The notes under the pieces are model-generated. The model was given only the letters and a program-made list of their open reading frames with translations, did not search any database and had not been told where the DNA came from. Positions 9,253 to 19,324 of a stretch of 64,000 nucleotides of DNA are shown here, in pieces. The translations under genes were made by a program, and so were the position numbers. Origin of the DNA: Bacteroidota bacterium (GTDB lineage: Bacteria > Bacteroidota > Ignavibacteria > Ignavibacteriales > Melioribacteraceae); contig JAHJUE010000010.1 of the NCBI GenBank assembly GCA_018829205.1, positions 124,001 to 188,000 on the forward strand, read 5' to 3'. Every line of letters begins with the position of its first letter. The first letter of the stretch is position 1.

Positions 9253-9828
9253 CTACATCCTTCTCCAAACTATTTTATCATTTTCTTTAATGGAGTATTT
9301 GTCGCAGTAGCCGGCATTAACTTCAACAACATAAATTGCCGGCGCGCCCGAAGGATATGACTTTTCCGATAATGTATCCGTACTTCTGTGTATCTTTACT
9401 ATTTTATTATTCTTATTAACAAAAATTATGTCCAATGAAATTAAGGTATTCTTCATCCAGAAAGACTGCGGGGTTTCAAAATCGAATATGAAAAACATTC
9501 CCTGGTTCTCTTCCATTTTATCTCTGTACATCAATCCTTGTGTACGTTCGACTTCACTGCCGGCAATTTCAATATCAATCTGAGCTAAAAAATTATCATC
9601 AGCGCTTATAAAGGTTAATTCCCCTTCTTTCTTAAATTTATAAACGGTTGCAGATTTTTCTTTATACGTTACCGTGGTATTTTCAGTATCATCCTTTTGC
9701 CACAATATGTAAAAAGCGGAAGCTATAATAGCGGCAATTAAAGTTATAATAATAATTTTCTTTTTTGAATTTGTTGTAGTAGTTTCGCTTTGATGGTTTT
9801 CTTTTGATCTTATTTTTGATTTCGCCAT
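9253..9828 (-). CDS. Membrane-anchored DUF192 protein
   Basis: 191 residues with a basic N-terminus, one membrane segment (about 24-44, KKIIIITLIAAIIASAFYIL) and a DUF192 domain (about 78-190). The domain shows the family signatures EVERTQGLMYRDKM, GMFFIFDF, FWMKNTLISLDIIFV and the ending NDKIVW. The function of DUF192 is not settled; the domain here would face the periplasm. It is convergent with the M61 peptidase gene and divergent from the alpha/beta hydrolase. Confidence 0.85.
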   Translation of the reverse strand: MAKSKIRSKENHQSETTTTNSKKKIIIITLIAAIIASAFYILWQKDDTENTTVTYKEKSATVYKFKKEGELTFISADDNFLAQIDIEIAGSEVERTQGLMYRDKMEENQGMFFIFDFETPQSFWMKNTLISLDIIFVNKNNKIVKIHRSTDTLSEKSYPSGAPAIYVVEVNAGYCDKYSIKENDKIVWRRM

Positions 9829-9892
9829 AATATTGTTTTAATTGATTAAATAAACTGTTAATAAAATTACGAAATATTAAGGAATATATTTA

Positions 9893-10744
9893 ATGGGAAA
9901 TTTGCTGATTGAAAGAAAAGAAGTTGAACTGAATCCTACCCAGTTAAAAATGATAAAAAGCGGCTGGAGCGAAGAAGCTATTGATAAAACCGTCGTTGAG
10001 AAAATCACATATTTATCCGACGGCTTAAAAGTAAAAGGATACATTGCTTATCCCAAAGACAAATCAAAAAAATATCCGTGCATTATTTGGTGCAGAGGCG
10101 GTATCGGCAACGCTGGAGTGATTGACGCGTTTAACGCGCGCGGAATTTTCGGATCGCTTGCAAGCTGGGGTTATGTTGTTCTTTCTACTCAGTACAGGGG
10201 CAACGACGGAAGCGAAGGGCATGATGAATTCGGGGGGGATGATTTAAATGATATCACTAATTTAATCCCGGTTGCTGAGGAAATTGAATGCGCCAATACA
10301 AATGTTTGGGGTATTGAAGGATGGAGCCGCGGCGGTATGATGACATATTTAACCCTTACCCGGAATAATAAATTTAAAGCGGCTGTTGTAACCGGCGGTA
10401 TCGCGAACCTCAGGTGCAATGCCGATGAAAGCAGGTTTATGAAAAGACTTTATGAAGTTACAATGGGTAAGTATGGGTCGGAAGGATTCGCAGAAAGATG
10501 CGCCTCACGTTCAATTATTAATTCTGCGGATAAACTTTCCAAGGATACGCCGATTCTTATAATGCACGGTACCGGCGACGACAGGGTGCTGCCTCATGAT
10601 TCTCTGGATCTTTCTTATAAATTGCTTGATCTGGGAATTCCTTTCCGTTTGGTTATGCTGGAAGGAGGAGATCACTTTCTTAAATCGCATAGAAAAGAAG
10701 TTGATACCCTGAGGAAAATGTGGTTCGAAAAATATTTAATATAA
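9893..10744 (+). CDS. Alpha/beta hydrolase, prolyl oligopeptidase-like
   Basis: A serine hydrolase of the S9/dipeptidyl-aminopeptidase-like group without the beta-propeller (283 residues). The nucleophile elbow is GWSRGG (S145), the acidic residue is in HGTGDDRV (about 229-230) and the histidine in GGDHFL near the C-terminus. No signal peptide is seen, so it is probably cytoplasmic. The substrate cannot be predicted. An imperfect hairpin follows the gene. Confidence 0.8.
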   Translation: MGNLLIERKEVELNPTQLKMIKSGWSEEAIDKTVVEKITYLSDGLKVKGYIAYPKDKSKKYPCIIWCRGGIGNAGVIDAFNARGIFGSLASWGYVVLSTQYRGNDGSEGHDEFGGDDLNDITNLIPVAEEIECANTNVWGIEGWSRGGMMTYLTLTRNNKFKAAVVTGGIANLRCNADESRFMKRLYEVTMGKYGSEGFAERCASRSIINSADKLSKDTPILIMHGTGDDRVLPHDSLDLSYKLLDLGIPFRLVMLEGGDHFLKSHRKEVDTLRKMWFEKYLI

Positions 10745-10767
10745 TTCCTTTGTGTTCTTTGATTGGG

Positions 10768-10802
10768 CTTTGTGTTTACGCAAGTTTTATATAAACACAA
10801 AG
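10768..10802. terminator. Hairpin after the alpha/beta hydrolase gene
   Basis: CTTTGTGTTTA and TAAACACAAAG form an 11-base perfect stem with a 13-base loop. There is no clear T-tract, so terminator function is likely but unproven. Confidence 0.45.
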
Positions 10803-10872
10803 TCCTCGAAGAAGAAACCTACAAAGAACGCTAAGTATAATTTCTAATTTTGTTCAAAAGGAGTAAATGATT

Positions 10873-11343
10873 ATGTCAAAAAAATATTGGCTTGTAAAAT
10901 CGGAACCGGACGTATACTCAATTGACGATCTTGCTAAAGAAAAAGATAAAACTACTTACTGGGACGGCGTAAGAAATTACCAGGCCCGTAACTTTATTCG
11001 TGATGAAATGAAACTTGGAGACGCTGTATTATTTTATCACAGCAATTCGGATCCCACGGCTGTTGTTGGCGTATGCGAAGTTGTAAAAGAAGCATATCCT
11101 GATTTTACCGCTTTCGATCCGAATGATCCGCATTATGACCCCAAAAGCAAAAAAGACAATCCTGCGTGGATGATGGTTGGTATTAAACTAGTCAAAAAAT
11201 TTAAAACTCCGGTTACTCTTGAAGAAATTAAGAATAATCCGAAATTAAATAATATGAGACTTGTGCAGCGCGGGAACCGTTTATCGGTTTTTCCTGTTGA
11301 GAAAAATGAATTCGATGAAATACTTAAAATGGGGTCAAAATAA
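10873..11343 (+). CDS. EVE domain protein (thymocyte nuclear protein 1 family)
   Basis: 156 residues forming one EVE domain, a PUA-like fold believed to bind modified bases. Visible hallmarks are YWLVKSEPDVYSIDDL at the start, WDGVRNYQARNF (about 36-47), the aromatic and basic pocket around FYHSN, and HYDPKSKKDNPAWMMV. AGGAG at 10859-10863 is nine bases before ATG 10873 but only three from ATG 10867, so the second start is preferred. The photolyase gene begins 11 bases after its stop, so the two are probably co-transcribed, which fits a DNA-damage setting. Confidence 0.88.
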   Translation: MSKKYWLVKSEPDVYSIDDLAKEKDKTTYWDGVRNYQARNFIRDEMKLGDAVLFYHSNSDPTAVVGVCEVVKEAYPDFTAFDPNDPHYDPKSKKDNPAWMMVGIKLVKKFKTPVTLEEIKNNPKLNNMRLVQRGNRLSVFPVEKNEFDEILKMGSK

Positions 11344-11353
11344 TACGGGCTTT

Positions 11354-12706
11354 ATGAAAAACGAAAGACTAAATATCCTTGTCAACAAGGAAATAAAAAA
11401 CGGTCCAATTGTATACTGGATGCAGCGCGATCAAAGAGTAAACGACAACTGGGCATTAATTCATGCGCAGGATTTGGCGTTAAAAAATAATGTTAAACTT
11501 ATTGTTGTTTTCTGTCTCGTTCCCACCTTCCTCCAAGCGACTTTCCGCCAATATGATTTTATGTTAAAAGGACTTGAAGAAGTTGAAGAGAATCTTAATA
11601 AAAAGAATATCCAATTTGTTTTGTTAACAGGCAATCCGCCCGATGAAATTTTATCTTTCATAAAAAAGATTAATGCCGGAGCCTTGGTAACGGATTTTAA
11701 TCCTCTGAAAATTACCCAATCGTGGAAAGATCAAGTTAGGGAAAAAATAGAAATACCTTTTTATGAAATCGACGCCCATAATATTGTACCATGCAGATCC
11801 GCTTCCGGTAAATTGGAATTCGCGGCTTATACAATTAGACCCAAAATAAATAGGCTGCTGAGCGATTACCTTGATGATTTCCCCCCTGTGAAAAAAATGC
11901 GCGATAGTAATTTTATATTTTCAGATATAAACTGGACAGGTTTAAGAAAAAATTTAATAATTAATTTTGACGTTGCCCCTGTCGATTGGATTAAACCGGG
12001 TGAAAAAGAAGCCTCGAAAGTATTGAAGAATTTTTTAACAAATAAATTAAAAAACTATAACGAAGACAGAAACGACCCGGGTAAAAACGCTTTGTCAAAT
12101 CTTTCCCCATACCTGCATTTCGGTCAAATTTCCGCTCAGCGTATTGCCCTTGAAGCACAGCCGTTTATTGAATACCCCGAATCGCAAAAATCATTTCTTG
12201 AAGAACTGATTATAAGAAGAGAGCTTTCAGATAATTTCTGTTTTTATAATAATAATTACGATTCAATTGACGGCATCCCCGATTGGGCTAAAAAAACGTT
12301 AAATGAACACCGTCATGATAAAAGAGAATATATTTATTCATTAGATCAGTTTGAAAAAGCCGAAACTCACGATGTTTTATGGAATGCCGCGCAAATTGAA
12401 ATGACAACTACGGGCAAGATGCACGGTTTTATGCGTATGTACTGGGCCAAAAAAATACTTGAATGGACCCCTTCTCCCGAAATTGCTTTAAGTACGGCTC
12501 TATATTTAAATGATAAATATGAACTTGACGGAAGAGACCCGAACGGTTATACAGGATGCGCATGGTCAATAGGCGGTGTTCACGACAGGGCATGGACGGA
12601 AAGAACCGTATTCGGTAAAATCAGGTTTATGAATTTTAACGGGTGTAAAAGAAAGTTTGACGTAAATTATTATATAAACAAATTTACCCCTTCAAAAAAT
12701 GAATAA
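11354..12706 (+). CDS. phr: Class II CPD photolyase
   Basis: A light-driven FAD enzyme that splits cyclobutane pyrimidine dimers. The class II signature is clear near the C-terminus: MHGFMRMYWAKKILEW, LNDKYELDGRDPNGYTGCAWSIGG and HDRAWTERTVFGKIRFMN. The N-terminal alpha/beta antenna domain begins VYWMQRDQRVNDNW. I placed the start at ATG 11354 (450 residues). The frame remains open further upstream, but that part overlaps the EVE gene and does not resemble photolyases. Confidence 0.93.
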   Translation: MKNERLNILVNKEIKNGPIVYWMQRDQRVNDNWALIHAQDLALKNNVKLIVVFCLVPTFLQATFRQYDFMLKGLEEVEENLNKKNIQFVLLTGNPPDEILSFIKKINAGALVTDFNPLKITQSWKDQVREKIEIPFYEIDAHNIVPCRSASGKLEFAAYTIRPKINRLLSDYLDDFPPVKKMRDSNFIFSDINWTGLRKNLIINFDVAPVDWIKPGEKEASKVLKNFLTNKLKNYNEDRNDPGKNALSNLSPYLHFGQISAQRIALEAQPFIEYPESQKSFLEELIIRRELSDNFCFYNNNYDSIDGIPDWAKKTLNEHRHDKREYIYSLDQFEKAETHDVLWNAAQIEMTTTGKMHGFMRMYWAKKILEWTPSPEIALSTALYLNDKYELDGRDPNGYTGCAWSIGGVHDRAWTERTVFGKIRFMNFNGCKRKFDVNYYINKFTPSKNE

Positions 12707-12817
12707 TTCAGCATATTCTAATTAAATTATTTGATTTCGTAATAAACTAAAAGAAATACAGCGCGTCTAAAATCTGTACCAATAAATAATTTATTGTAAT
12801 TATTGCGCGTTGGTTTT

Positions 12818-14725
12818 ATGATTGCAAATATTAGAATTCATTCAATTTTTATTCTATTTTTTTTGTCTTTATCTTTTTACGGCTGTAATAAAAATAATAC
12901 GGCGCCTATTATACCTGTGGAAAACTTCTTCCGGAAACCGGATAAAACTTCATTTCAGATTTCTCCCGGCGGTAATTACATTTCATATCTTGCCCCGTGG
13001 AAAGGATATATGAATTTGTTCATTACGCATGAAAGGGAAAACGATTCTACTAGAATTTCAAATTCCGATAACGGCGACATTCAGAAATATTTCTGGAAAA
13101 ACGATTCTACCATTATATTTTTAAAATCAATTGAGAATTCAGAGAAAAAGATTCTGTCCGCTGTTGATATAAACATCAAATCCGAGAAAGTACTTATCGA
13201 TTCAGGAGATACGGATATAAAAATTATTAACATGCTGAAAAATAATGACTCTGAAATTTTAGTTTCACTTAATGAAAGAGATAAAAGAATTTTTGATGTT
13301 TACAATCTTAATATCCGCTCGGGTAAATTAACGATGACGGAAAGAAATCCCGGGAACATTACATGGTGGTTCACTGATAACGAAGGCAGTATTAGAATCG
13401 CGGTTACCAGCGACGGCGTAAATTCAGGTCTTCTTTACAGAAAAAATGAAGAACATAAATTTAAGCCTGTCTTACAAACCAATTTTAAGAATTTTATTGA
13501 ACCTGTGGCTTTTACAAACGACAATAAAAATATTTACGCGATTACAAATATCAACAGGGATAAATCCGCTTTAATTGAATATGATCTTGAAAACAATAAA
13601 GAAGTAAGAGAAATATTTAACCATTACGAAGTTGACCTTGATTGGGCATTTACATCTGAAATTTCCAATGAAGTGTGCGGAGTTTCATTTACAACATGGA
13701 AAAAGGAATTTAAGTTTTTCTGCGGCGATTGGGAGAAAGCTTACGTAAATATTTCAAAAAAACTGCCCGGCAGAATTATTTCATTTGTTAATTCAGATTC
13801 AAAAGAAGAAACCTTCTTAATAAAAACATTATCAGATAAAACCCCGGGCGAGTATTATACATATAATATAAGATCGCGTAACTTAAAAAAACTTGCCGAT
13901 ATAAGTCCGTGGATTGATGAAAATTTAATGTCCGATATGAAACCTATAAGTTTTAAATCACGCGACGGTTTAACCATACACGGTTATTTAACTGTGCCTA
14001 AAGGTAAAAAAGCACTTAAACTTCCCGTTGTTGTTTATGTGCACGAAGGTCCCTGGCAGAGAAACGTTTGGGAGTTTAATAGTGAAGTTCAATTTTTGGC
14101 TAACCGCGGGTATGCCGTACTGCAGATAAATTTCAGAGGCTCAACCGGTTACGGGAAAGATTTCTGGATGGCCGGTTTTAATCAATGGGGACTTAAAATG
14201 CAGGACGATATAACAGACGGTGTTAATTGGATTATTGATCAAAACATTGCCGATAAAAATCGAATTGCAGTATTCGGGAAATCTTACGGCGGTTATGCCG
14301 CTTTAATGGGACTTGCACTTTCGCCCGAATTATATAAATGCGGAATAAGTTTTTCCGGAATATTAAATGTCGCCGATCTTGTAGAATCCATTCCCCCTCA
14401 ATACGAACCATTCCGCGATATGATGTACGAAATGGTTGGAAACCCAGTAGATAATAAAACCGAACTTCAGAATGTATCCCCTTCCTTCTTGATAGATAAA
14501 TTTAAAGACCCTATATTAATAGCGCACGGAGATAAAGATCAGCGCGTTAAAAAATATGAGGTTGATAGATTTGCCGCCGCGCTTTCTACTAGAAACGTTC
14601 CGGTAAATTATCTTATTCAAAAAAATGAAGGCCATTCATTTAAAAACCAAAAAAACAAATATGAGCTGTACGGTGAAGTTGAAAAATTCCTGTTAAAATA
14701 TTTGAAAGGCCAAAAAAAATTATAA
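12818..14725 (+). CDS. S9-family prolyl oligopeptidase-like lipoprotein
   Basis: A serine peptidase predicted to be lipid-anchored, with signal peptide and lipobox LSFYGC (C23). The N-terminal half (about 30-380) is a beta-propeller-like region. The C-terminal alpha/beta hydrolase domain has the nucleophile in GKSYGGYAA (S489), aspartate in HGDKDQRV and histidine in NEGHSF, the usual S9 triad. Total length is 635 residues from ATG 12818; a TTG at 12803 would add five residues. Typical S9C enzymes release dipeptides or acylated amino acids. No terminator is visible after it. Confidence 0.85.
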   Translation: MIANIRIHSIFILFFLSLSFYGCNKNNTAPIIPVENFFRKPDKTSFQISPGGNYISYLAPWKGYMNLFITHERENDSTRISNSDNGDIQKYFWKNDSTIIFLKSIENSEKKILSAVDINIKSEKVLIDSGDTDIKIINMLKNNDSEILVSLNERDKRIFDVYNLNIRSGKLTMTERNPGNITWWFTDNEGSIRIAVTSDGVNSGLLYRKNEEHKFKPVLQTNFKNFIEPVAFTNDNKNIYAITNINRDKSALIEYDLENNKEVREIFNHYEVDLDWAFTSEISNEVCGVSFTTWKKEFKFFCGDWEKAYVNISKKLPGRIISFVNSDSKEETFLIKTLSDKTPGEYYTYNIRSRNLKKLADISPWIDENLMSDMKPISFKSRDGLTIHGYLTVPKGKKALKLPVVVYVHEGPWQRNVWEFNSEVQFLANRGYAVLQINFRGSTGYGKDFWMAGFNQWGLKMQDDITDGVNWIIDQNIADKNRIAVFGKSYGGYAALMGLALSPELYKCGISFSGILNVADLVESIPPQYEPFRDMMYEMVGNPVDNKTELQNVSPSFLIDKFKDPILIAHGDKDQRVKKYEVDRFAAALSTRNVPVNYLIQKNEGHSFKNQKNKYELYGEVEKFLLKYLKGQKKL

Positions 14726-14781
14726 CGTTTCTTTTTATTACTAATCCTGATTCAATCAATAATTAAAATGAAAGGCATAGA

Positions 14782-16248
14782 ATGAAAAGGATAATAATAA
14801 TCAATTTCGTTTTTTCAATAATATTCATTTCATGCACGCAGAACGAAGCGCAGATATCAATTGTAGAAGCTTTCCCAAACATTTCTTTTAATCAGCCTGT
14901 AGATATTCAAAACGCGGGAGACGGTTCCGACCGTTTGTTTGTTTTGTCGCAGGAAGGTGTTATACATGTATTCGCAAATGATAAAAACGTAAATTCTAAA
15001 AAAACTTTTCTGGATATAAGAGATAAAGTCTTAAGCGGCGGCGAACAGGGTTTGCTGGGTCTGGCTTTTCATCCTAATTATAAAAATAACGGATATTTTT
15101 ATGTTGATTATACGGTATCCAATCCAAGAAGAACAATTATTTCGCGTTATTCAGTAAGCGGCGACCCCGATGCTGCGGATAAAAACAGCGAACAAATATT
15201 AATGGAAATTGAACAGCCCTACGCCAATCATAACGGCGGACAAATATCGTTCGGACCCGACGGATATTTATATATATCTTTGGGAGACGGCGGTTCGGGC
15301 GGCGATCCTTTAAATAACGCGCAAAGTTTAAAAAGCCCTCTTGGAAAATTATTACGTATTGATATAAACAGCACCGAAGGCGGGAAAAATTATTCAATCC
15401 CCGAAAGCAACCCATTTAAAGGAAATACTAATGAATTAGTTGAAGAGATTTACGCTTGGGGACTTCGAAATGTCTGGCGTTTCAGCTTTGATAATCAAGG
15501 CAGAATTTGGGGCGCGGATGTAGGACAAAACGAATGGGAAGAAATTAATATAATAGAAGCTGGCAAAAATTACGGCTGGCGTATTACCGAAGGTTTTCAC
15601 TGCTACAATCCCGCCAGCGGATGCGATAAAACTAATCTAACTGATCCGGTCTGGGAATATGGTCATAACCAATCGGGCGGATATTCAATTACCGGGGGAT
15701 TTGTTTACAAGGGAAGCGGCGCGGCCGAATTATTAGGCAAGTATATTTACGGTGATTATGTTTCGGGGAATTTGTGGGGACTTCAAATAAACAACGGAAC
15801 TGCCGAAAACTCTCTTCTATTTTCTACAAGATATAATATTTCAACGTTCGGGGTTGATGAAAACAAGGAACTGTATTTTGCCGACTACGGAGGGAAAATA
15901 TATAAATTCAAAGGGACTGAAACTTCTTCGGCCGGAGAAATTATAAATAATAAATTTAAGTTATATCAGAATTATCCGAATCCTTTTAATCCTTTAACTA
16001 CTATTTCGTTTACTGTTCCATACCCGGATAATTATATTTACAATAAAGAAACCGCAAATACAGATCTTGTGGACCTTACAATTTACGACTCACTTGGGAA
16101 CAAAATAGCCGATTTAATAAACGATAGAGATTTAAGCGGTTATCATGAATTTCAGTTCAATGCTTCAAATCTAGCCAGCGGTGTTTATTTTTATAGTCTC
16201 TCTTCGGGTAAAATAAAACAGACTAAAAAAATGATGCTAATAAAATAG
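14782..16248 (+). CDS. Secreted PQQ-type glucose/sorbosone dehydrogenase-like protein with T9SS sorting domain
   Basis: A six-bladed beta-propeller related to soluble aldose sugar dehydrogenases. Signatures are GDGSDRLFVLSQEG, EQGLLGLAFHPNY, NHNGGQISFGPDGYLYISLGDGG, YAWGLRNVWRFSFD and GWRITEG. About 90 C-terminal residues form a type A sorting domain (YQNYPNPFNP, then GVYFYSL and KKMMLIK) that directs export by the type IX system and cell-surface attachment or release. The N-terminus (IIFISC) also resembles a lipobox, which would be unusual together with a sorting domain. PQQ use is inferred from the family. Confidence 0.85.
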   Translation: MKRIIIINFVFSIIFISCTQNEAQISIVEAFPNISFNQPVDIQNAGDGSDRLFVLSQEGVIHVFANDKNVNSKKTFLDIRDKVLSGGEQGLLGLAFHPNYKNNGYFYVDYTVSNPRRTIISRYSVSGDPDAADKNSEQILMEIEQPYANHNGGQISFGPDGYLYISLGDGGSGGDPLNNAQSLKSPLGKLLRIDINSTEGGKNYSIPESNPFKGNTNELVEEIYAWGLRNVWRFSFDNQGRIWGADVGQNEWEEINIIEAGKNYGWRITEGFHCYNPASGCDKTNLTDPVWEYGHNQSGGYSITGGFVYKGSGAAELLGKYIYGDYVSGNLWGLQINNGTAENSLLFSTRYNISTFGVDENKELYFADYGGKIYKFKGTETSSAGEIINNKFKLYQNYPNPFNPLTTISFTVPYPDNYIYNKETANTDLVDLTIYDSLGNKIADLINDRDLSGYHEFQFNASNLASGVYFYSLSSGKIKQTKKMMLIK

Positions 16249-16279
16249 TAACCTGCAGTAACTATAAATAATTCTTTAA

Positions 16280-16319
16280 TAGGACATGATGTTCAATTAT
16301 ACGTTAAGTCCTAATTTTT
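16280..16319 (+). terminator. Possible weak terminator
   Basis: TAGGAC and GTCCTA are separated by a 22-base loop and followed by a run of six T. The long loop makes this a weak call. Confidence 0.3.
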
Positions 16320-16421
16320 TGAATTGTATTTTAGTCCTTGCTTCTATACCTTATCTTAAAATTACATGTATCTAATTATTGTACGCTAGCTGAAAGTTAC
16401 TTAATCGGGTAGGAGTAAAAA

Positions 16422-17735
16422 ATGAAGACATTAAAACAAACAGCCGCAATTTTTTTCGGATTAATAATATTTTCGTCTGCTGTATCTGCGCAGTGGGTTA
16501 ACAAATCAATTGAATTTCCTGATGAAGTAATAGCTTGGTCAATAGACGCTGTTGACAGTTTAAATGCGATTGTTTCATTTAGCCAATTTATTTATAAAAC
16601 AGAAAATGGCGGAGAATCATGGGAATTAATATCACTTAATCCCGATATTTATGAAAGTGCTCAAGATATATCGATGATAGACGCTGATAACTTCTGGGTT
16701 GGAACTGATCACGGCAGAATTTATAAATTAACCAACGCATCGCAAATCGGTACACTGCAATATAATGATACTTCCAAAACAAAATTTATAAATTATATTG
16801 AAATGTTCGACTTGAATAACGGTATTGCAATGGGAGATGCGGATCAATTTAGCGAAGGAATTCCGGTTTTTCTAAAAACAACCGACGGAGGGTTAAACTG
16901 GGTAAGCACAACAGATACAGCAATAGGCGGCTGGTCGGGTGACATTTGGAGGAGAATGGATTTTGTTGATGAAAACCTGGGTTACTTTTATGAATCAGGT
17001 AATAGCCCGCAGAAATTATATAAGACTACAAACGGCGGATTGAATTGGAATGAAACGAACTTCACAAAATTTCCTATGATCCTTAAATTTTATGATATGA
17101 ATTTCGGATTAATATATAGCCCCAATTTCGCCGATTCAACCAAGGAAATTAATAGAACAACCGACGGCGGTTTAACATGGGAATCATTTACTGTTAGCAT
17201 GACGGGCTGGGGTAATGATATTGAATTTGTCCGCGGAGATCCTTCAAAAGTCTGGTTTACGGATTGGCTGGGTCTGTATTTCAGCAGCGACAGCGGAAAA
17301 ACATGGACTGAAGAAAAACTATCAGACAGTGAGCTTAAAGGAAGAGATATTGTTTTTACCGATGACAATTCCGGATGGTTAATATGCGACAACGGAAAAA
17401 TATATAGAACAACAAATACTGAACCGGGCGTTACTGCCTTAGAAACCGAAAAAGTGATTGGCTCTTCATACAAACTTATGCAGAACTACCCGAATCCTTT
17501 TAACCCGGAAACTACAATTAATTATCAGCTGCCTTTTTCTTCTTATGTTACGTTAAAAGTTTATGATGCATTAGGGAAAGAAATCACGACACTGGTAAAT
17601 GAATTTAAGACTGCCGGAGAATATCAGATAAAATTTAGAAGCAGCATAAGCTCCGGAATATCAAGCGGAGTATATTTTTACAGACTTAAGACAAACGATT
17701 TTATTGAAATAAAGAAAATGCTTTTGTTGAAATAA
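16422..17735 (+). CDS. Secreted BNR/YCF48-like repeat protein with T9SS sorting domain
   Basis: 437 residues. After a signal peptide (ending VSAQW) it contains repeated units of the type TTDGGLNWVST, TTNGGLNWNET, TTDGGLTWESF and SSDSGKTWTEE, the Asp-box/BNR pattern of beta-propellers such as YCF48 and sialidase-like proteins. The C-terminal type A sorting domain starts at YKLMQNYPNPFNPETT and ends EIKKMLLLK. The enzymatic role is unknown; structural or adhesive functions are possible. It runs tail to tail with ypdA, seven bases apart. Confidence 0.8.
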   Translation: MKTLKQTAAIFFGLIIFSSAVSAQWVNKSIEFPDEVIAWSIDAVDSLNAIVSFSQFIYKTENGGESWELISLNPDIYESAQDISMIDADNFWVGTDHGRIYKLTNASQIGTLQYNDTSKTKFINYIEMFDLNNGIAMGDADQFSEGIPVFLKTTDGGLNWVSTTDTAIGGWSGDIWRRMDFVDENLGYFYESGNSPQKLYKTTNGGLNWNETNFTKFPMILKFYDMNFGLIYSPNFADSTKEINRTTDGGLTWESFTVSMTGWGNDIEFVRGDPSKVWFTDWLGLYFSSDSGKTWTEEKLSDSELKGRDIVFTDDNSGWLICDNGKIYRTTNTEPGVTALETEKVIGSSYKLMQNYPNPFNPETTINYQLPFSSYVTLKVYDALGKEITTLVNEFKTAGEYQIKFRSSISSGISSGVYFYRLKTNDFIEIKKMLLLK

Positions 17736-17742
17736 TAGCATA

Positions 17743-18711
17743 TTATTTGTCAGCAAGCTGTTCAATAATTACATCGGCATGATAACGGGAATTTTCAATA
17801 AACCATTTTCCCGTCTTCATTCCCCCGCACACTACTCCGGCAAGGTATATACCTTTTACATTTGTCTCAAAGGTATTCTCGTCATACTGAGGCGTTTGCG
17901 TAATTTTTCCTTTAATCTGAACCCCGGCCCTTTTTAGAAAATCAAAATCGGGATGATAACCTGTCATCGCCAGAACAAAATCATTTTCTATTGTGATTTT
18001 ACCTTGGGGTGTTTTTACGTCAATTTCTTTTTCTCTAATTTCAATTACCCTGCTATTAAAATAAGCCTTGATCCTTCCCTCTTCAATCCTGTTATTAATA
18101 TCCGGGCGCACCCAGTATTTAACATTTTTATCTACGCTGTCTTTTTTTAAAATCATTGTTACGTCGGCTCCGTAACGGTAAGTCTCAAGCGCTACATCAA
18201 CTCCGCTGTTGCCTCCTCCTATTACCGCAATTTTCTGTCCGGCGTACGGATGAGGTTCATCATAATAATGTTTTACTTTTGGCAAATCTTCGCCGGGAAT
18301 TCTCATCAAATTTTCCTTATCAAAAAAACCGGTTGAGATTATAACGTTTGAGGTTTCATAATTCCCTTTTTCCGTTTCAACTTTAAACTCGTTTTTCTTC
18401 CCTGTTATATTTTTCACAGCTTCGTAAAGATTTACATTTAACTTCCATGAAGTTTTGACGCGCCTGTAATACTCAAGCGATTCTCTGCGTGTGGGTTTTA
18501 CACCGTGAGATATAAAGGGGACATCCCCAATTTCAAGTCTTTCCGACGTTGAAAAGAATGTCATATTCGTAGGATAATGAAAAAGAGAATTTACAAGGCA
18601 TCCCTTTTCGATTATAAGATATTTTAATTTTCTTTTAGCCGCTGCGATTCCGCAAGCCAGGCCTATTGGTCCTGCGCCGATTATAATTACGTCGTATTTA
18701 ATTTGTTTCAT
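17743..18711 (-). CDS. ypdA: YpdA-family bacillithiol disulfide reductase
   Basis: An FAD/NAD(P)H flavoprotein of 322 residues. It has the FAD motif IIIGAGPIGLACGIAA (about 9-24), the family-specific NMTFFSTSERLEIG (about 49-62) and a second Rossmann motif VIGGGNSGVDVAL (about 164). YpdA proteins reduce bacillithiol disulfide, which implies that this organism makes bacillithiol. No biosynthesis genes are in the window. It lies head to tail, 17 bases after the VirK-like gene on the same strand, so the two may be co-transcribed. Confidence 0.88.
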   Translation of the reverse strand: MKQIKYDVIIIGAGPIGLACGIAAAKRKLKYLIIEKGCLVNSLFHYPTNMTFFSTSERLEIGDVPFISHGVKPTRRESLEYYRRVKTSWKLNVNLYEAVKNITGKKNEFKVETEKGNYETSNVIISTGFFDKENLMRIPGEDLPKVKHYYDEPHPYAGQKIAVIGGGNSGVDVALETYRYGADVTMILKKDSVDKNVKYWVRPDINNRIEEGRIKAYFNSRVIEIREKEIDVKTPQGKITIENDFVLAMTGYHPDFDFLKRAGVQIKGKITQTPQYDENTFETNVKGIYLAGVVCGGMKTGKWFIENSRYHADVIIEQLADK

Positions 18712-18728
18712 TGTCGGATTCCGTAAAA

Positions 18729-19193
18729 TTATTTATATAAATAAACGGCCCCGGTATTACCGTCGTTAATTTCTGAATAAAAAGTCTCATCCATTTTTAC
18801 TTCAAATGTATTCGGGTCAAGATAACGAGCAATAATTTCAACCTTATTATCCTCATAAATTCTAAGCTTCGCGTAATTAAATACATACCCGTAATAACTG
18901 TGTCCTATAAGCACTGACTCGGATGTTGTAACATAAGCTTTCTCATTTCTAACCGCTCCTTTCTCGAAGAATTCCCAGGTGTCAAATTTCATTCCTCCTA
19001 CCGCGTCGGGGGCTTTTTCTTCCTTTCCGTCTATTATCATTTTTGTAAGTCCGTAATGTATAACGGTTCTTACATTCTCACCCGAGGTTAATGCCGACAT
19101 AAGCTCTGCGTAGTTTTTAATCTGTGCCGACTGGGCGCTGCTTATACTAATTGAAAGCAGCATCAATAATAATATTTGAGAAATTCTTTTCAT
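18729..19193 (-). CDS. Secreted VirK-family protein
   Basis: 154 residues with a signal peptide (KRISQILLLMLLSISISSAQSA). The mature part opens with NYAELMSALTSGENVRTVIHYGL and continues DAVGGMKFDTWEFF, which resembles the VirK family of small secreted or periplasmic proteins. The precise role of that family is unclear. It sits upstream of ypdA on the same strand. The family call rests on pattern similarity only. Confidence 0.65.
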   Translation of the reverse strand: MKRISQILLLMLLSISISSAQSAQIKNYAELMSALTSGENVRTVIHYGLTKMIIDGKEEKAPDAVGGMKFDTWEFFEKGAVRNEKAYVTTSESVLIGHSYYGYVFNYAKLRIYEDNKVEIIARYLDPNTFEVKMDETFYSEINDGNTGAVYLYK

Positions 19194-19324
19194 TATTCAT
19201 CCTTTAGATTAATAAGTTAACTGTAAAAAATAACTGAATAAATCTGAAATGACAAAATTATAGGAATACATATTTTAGTTCAATATTCCGTAAATTTAAT
19301 TAACAAAAATCGGACGATAATTAA

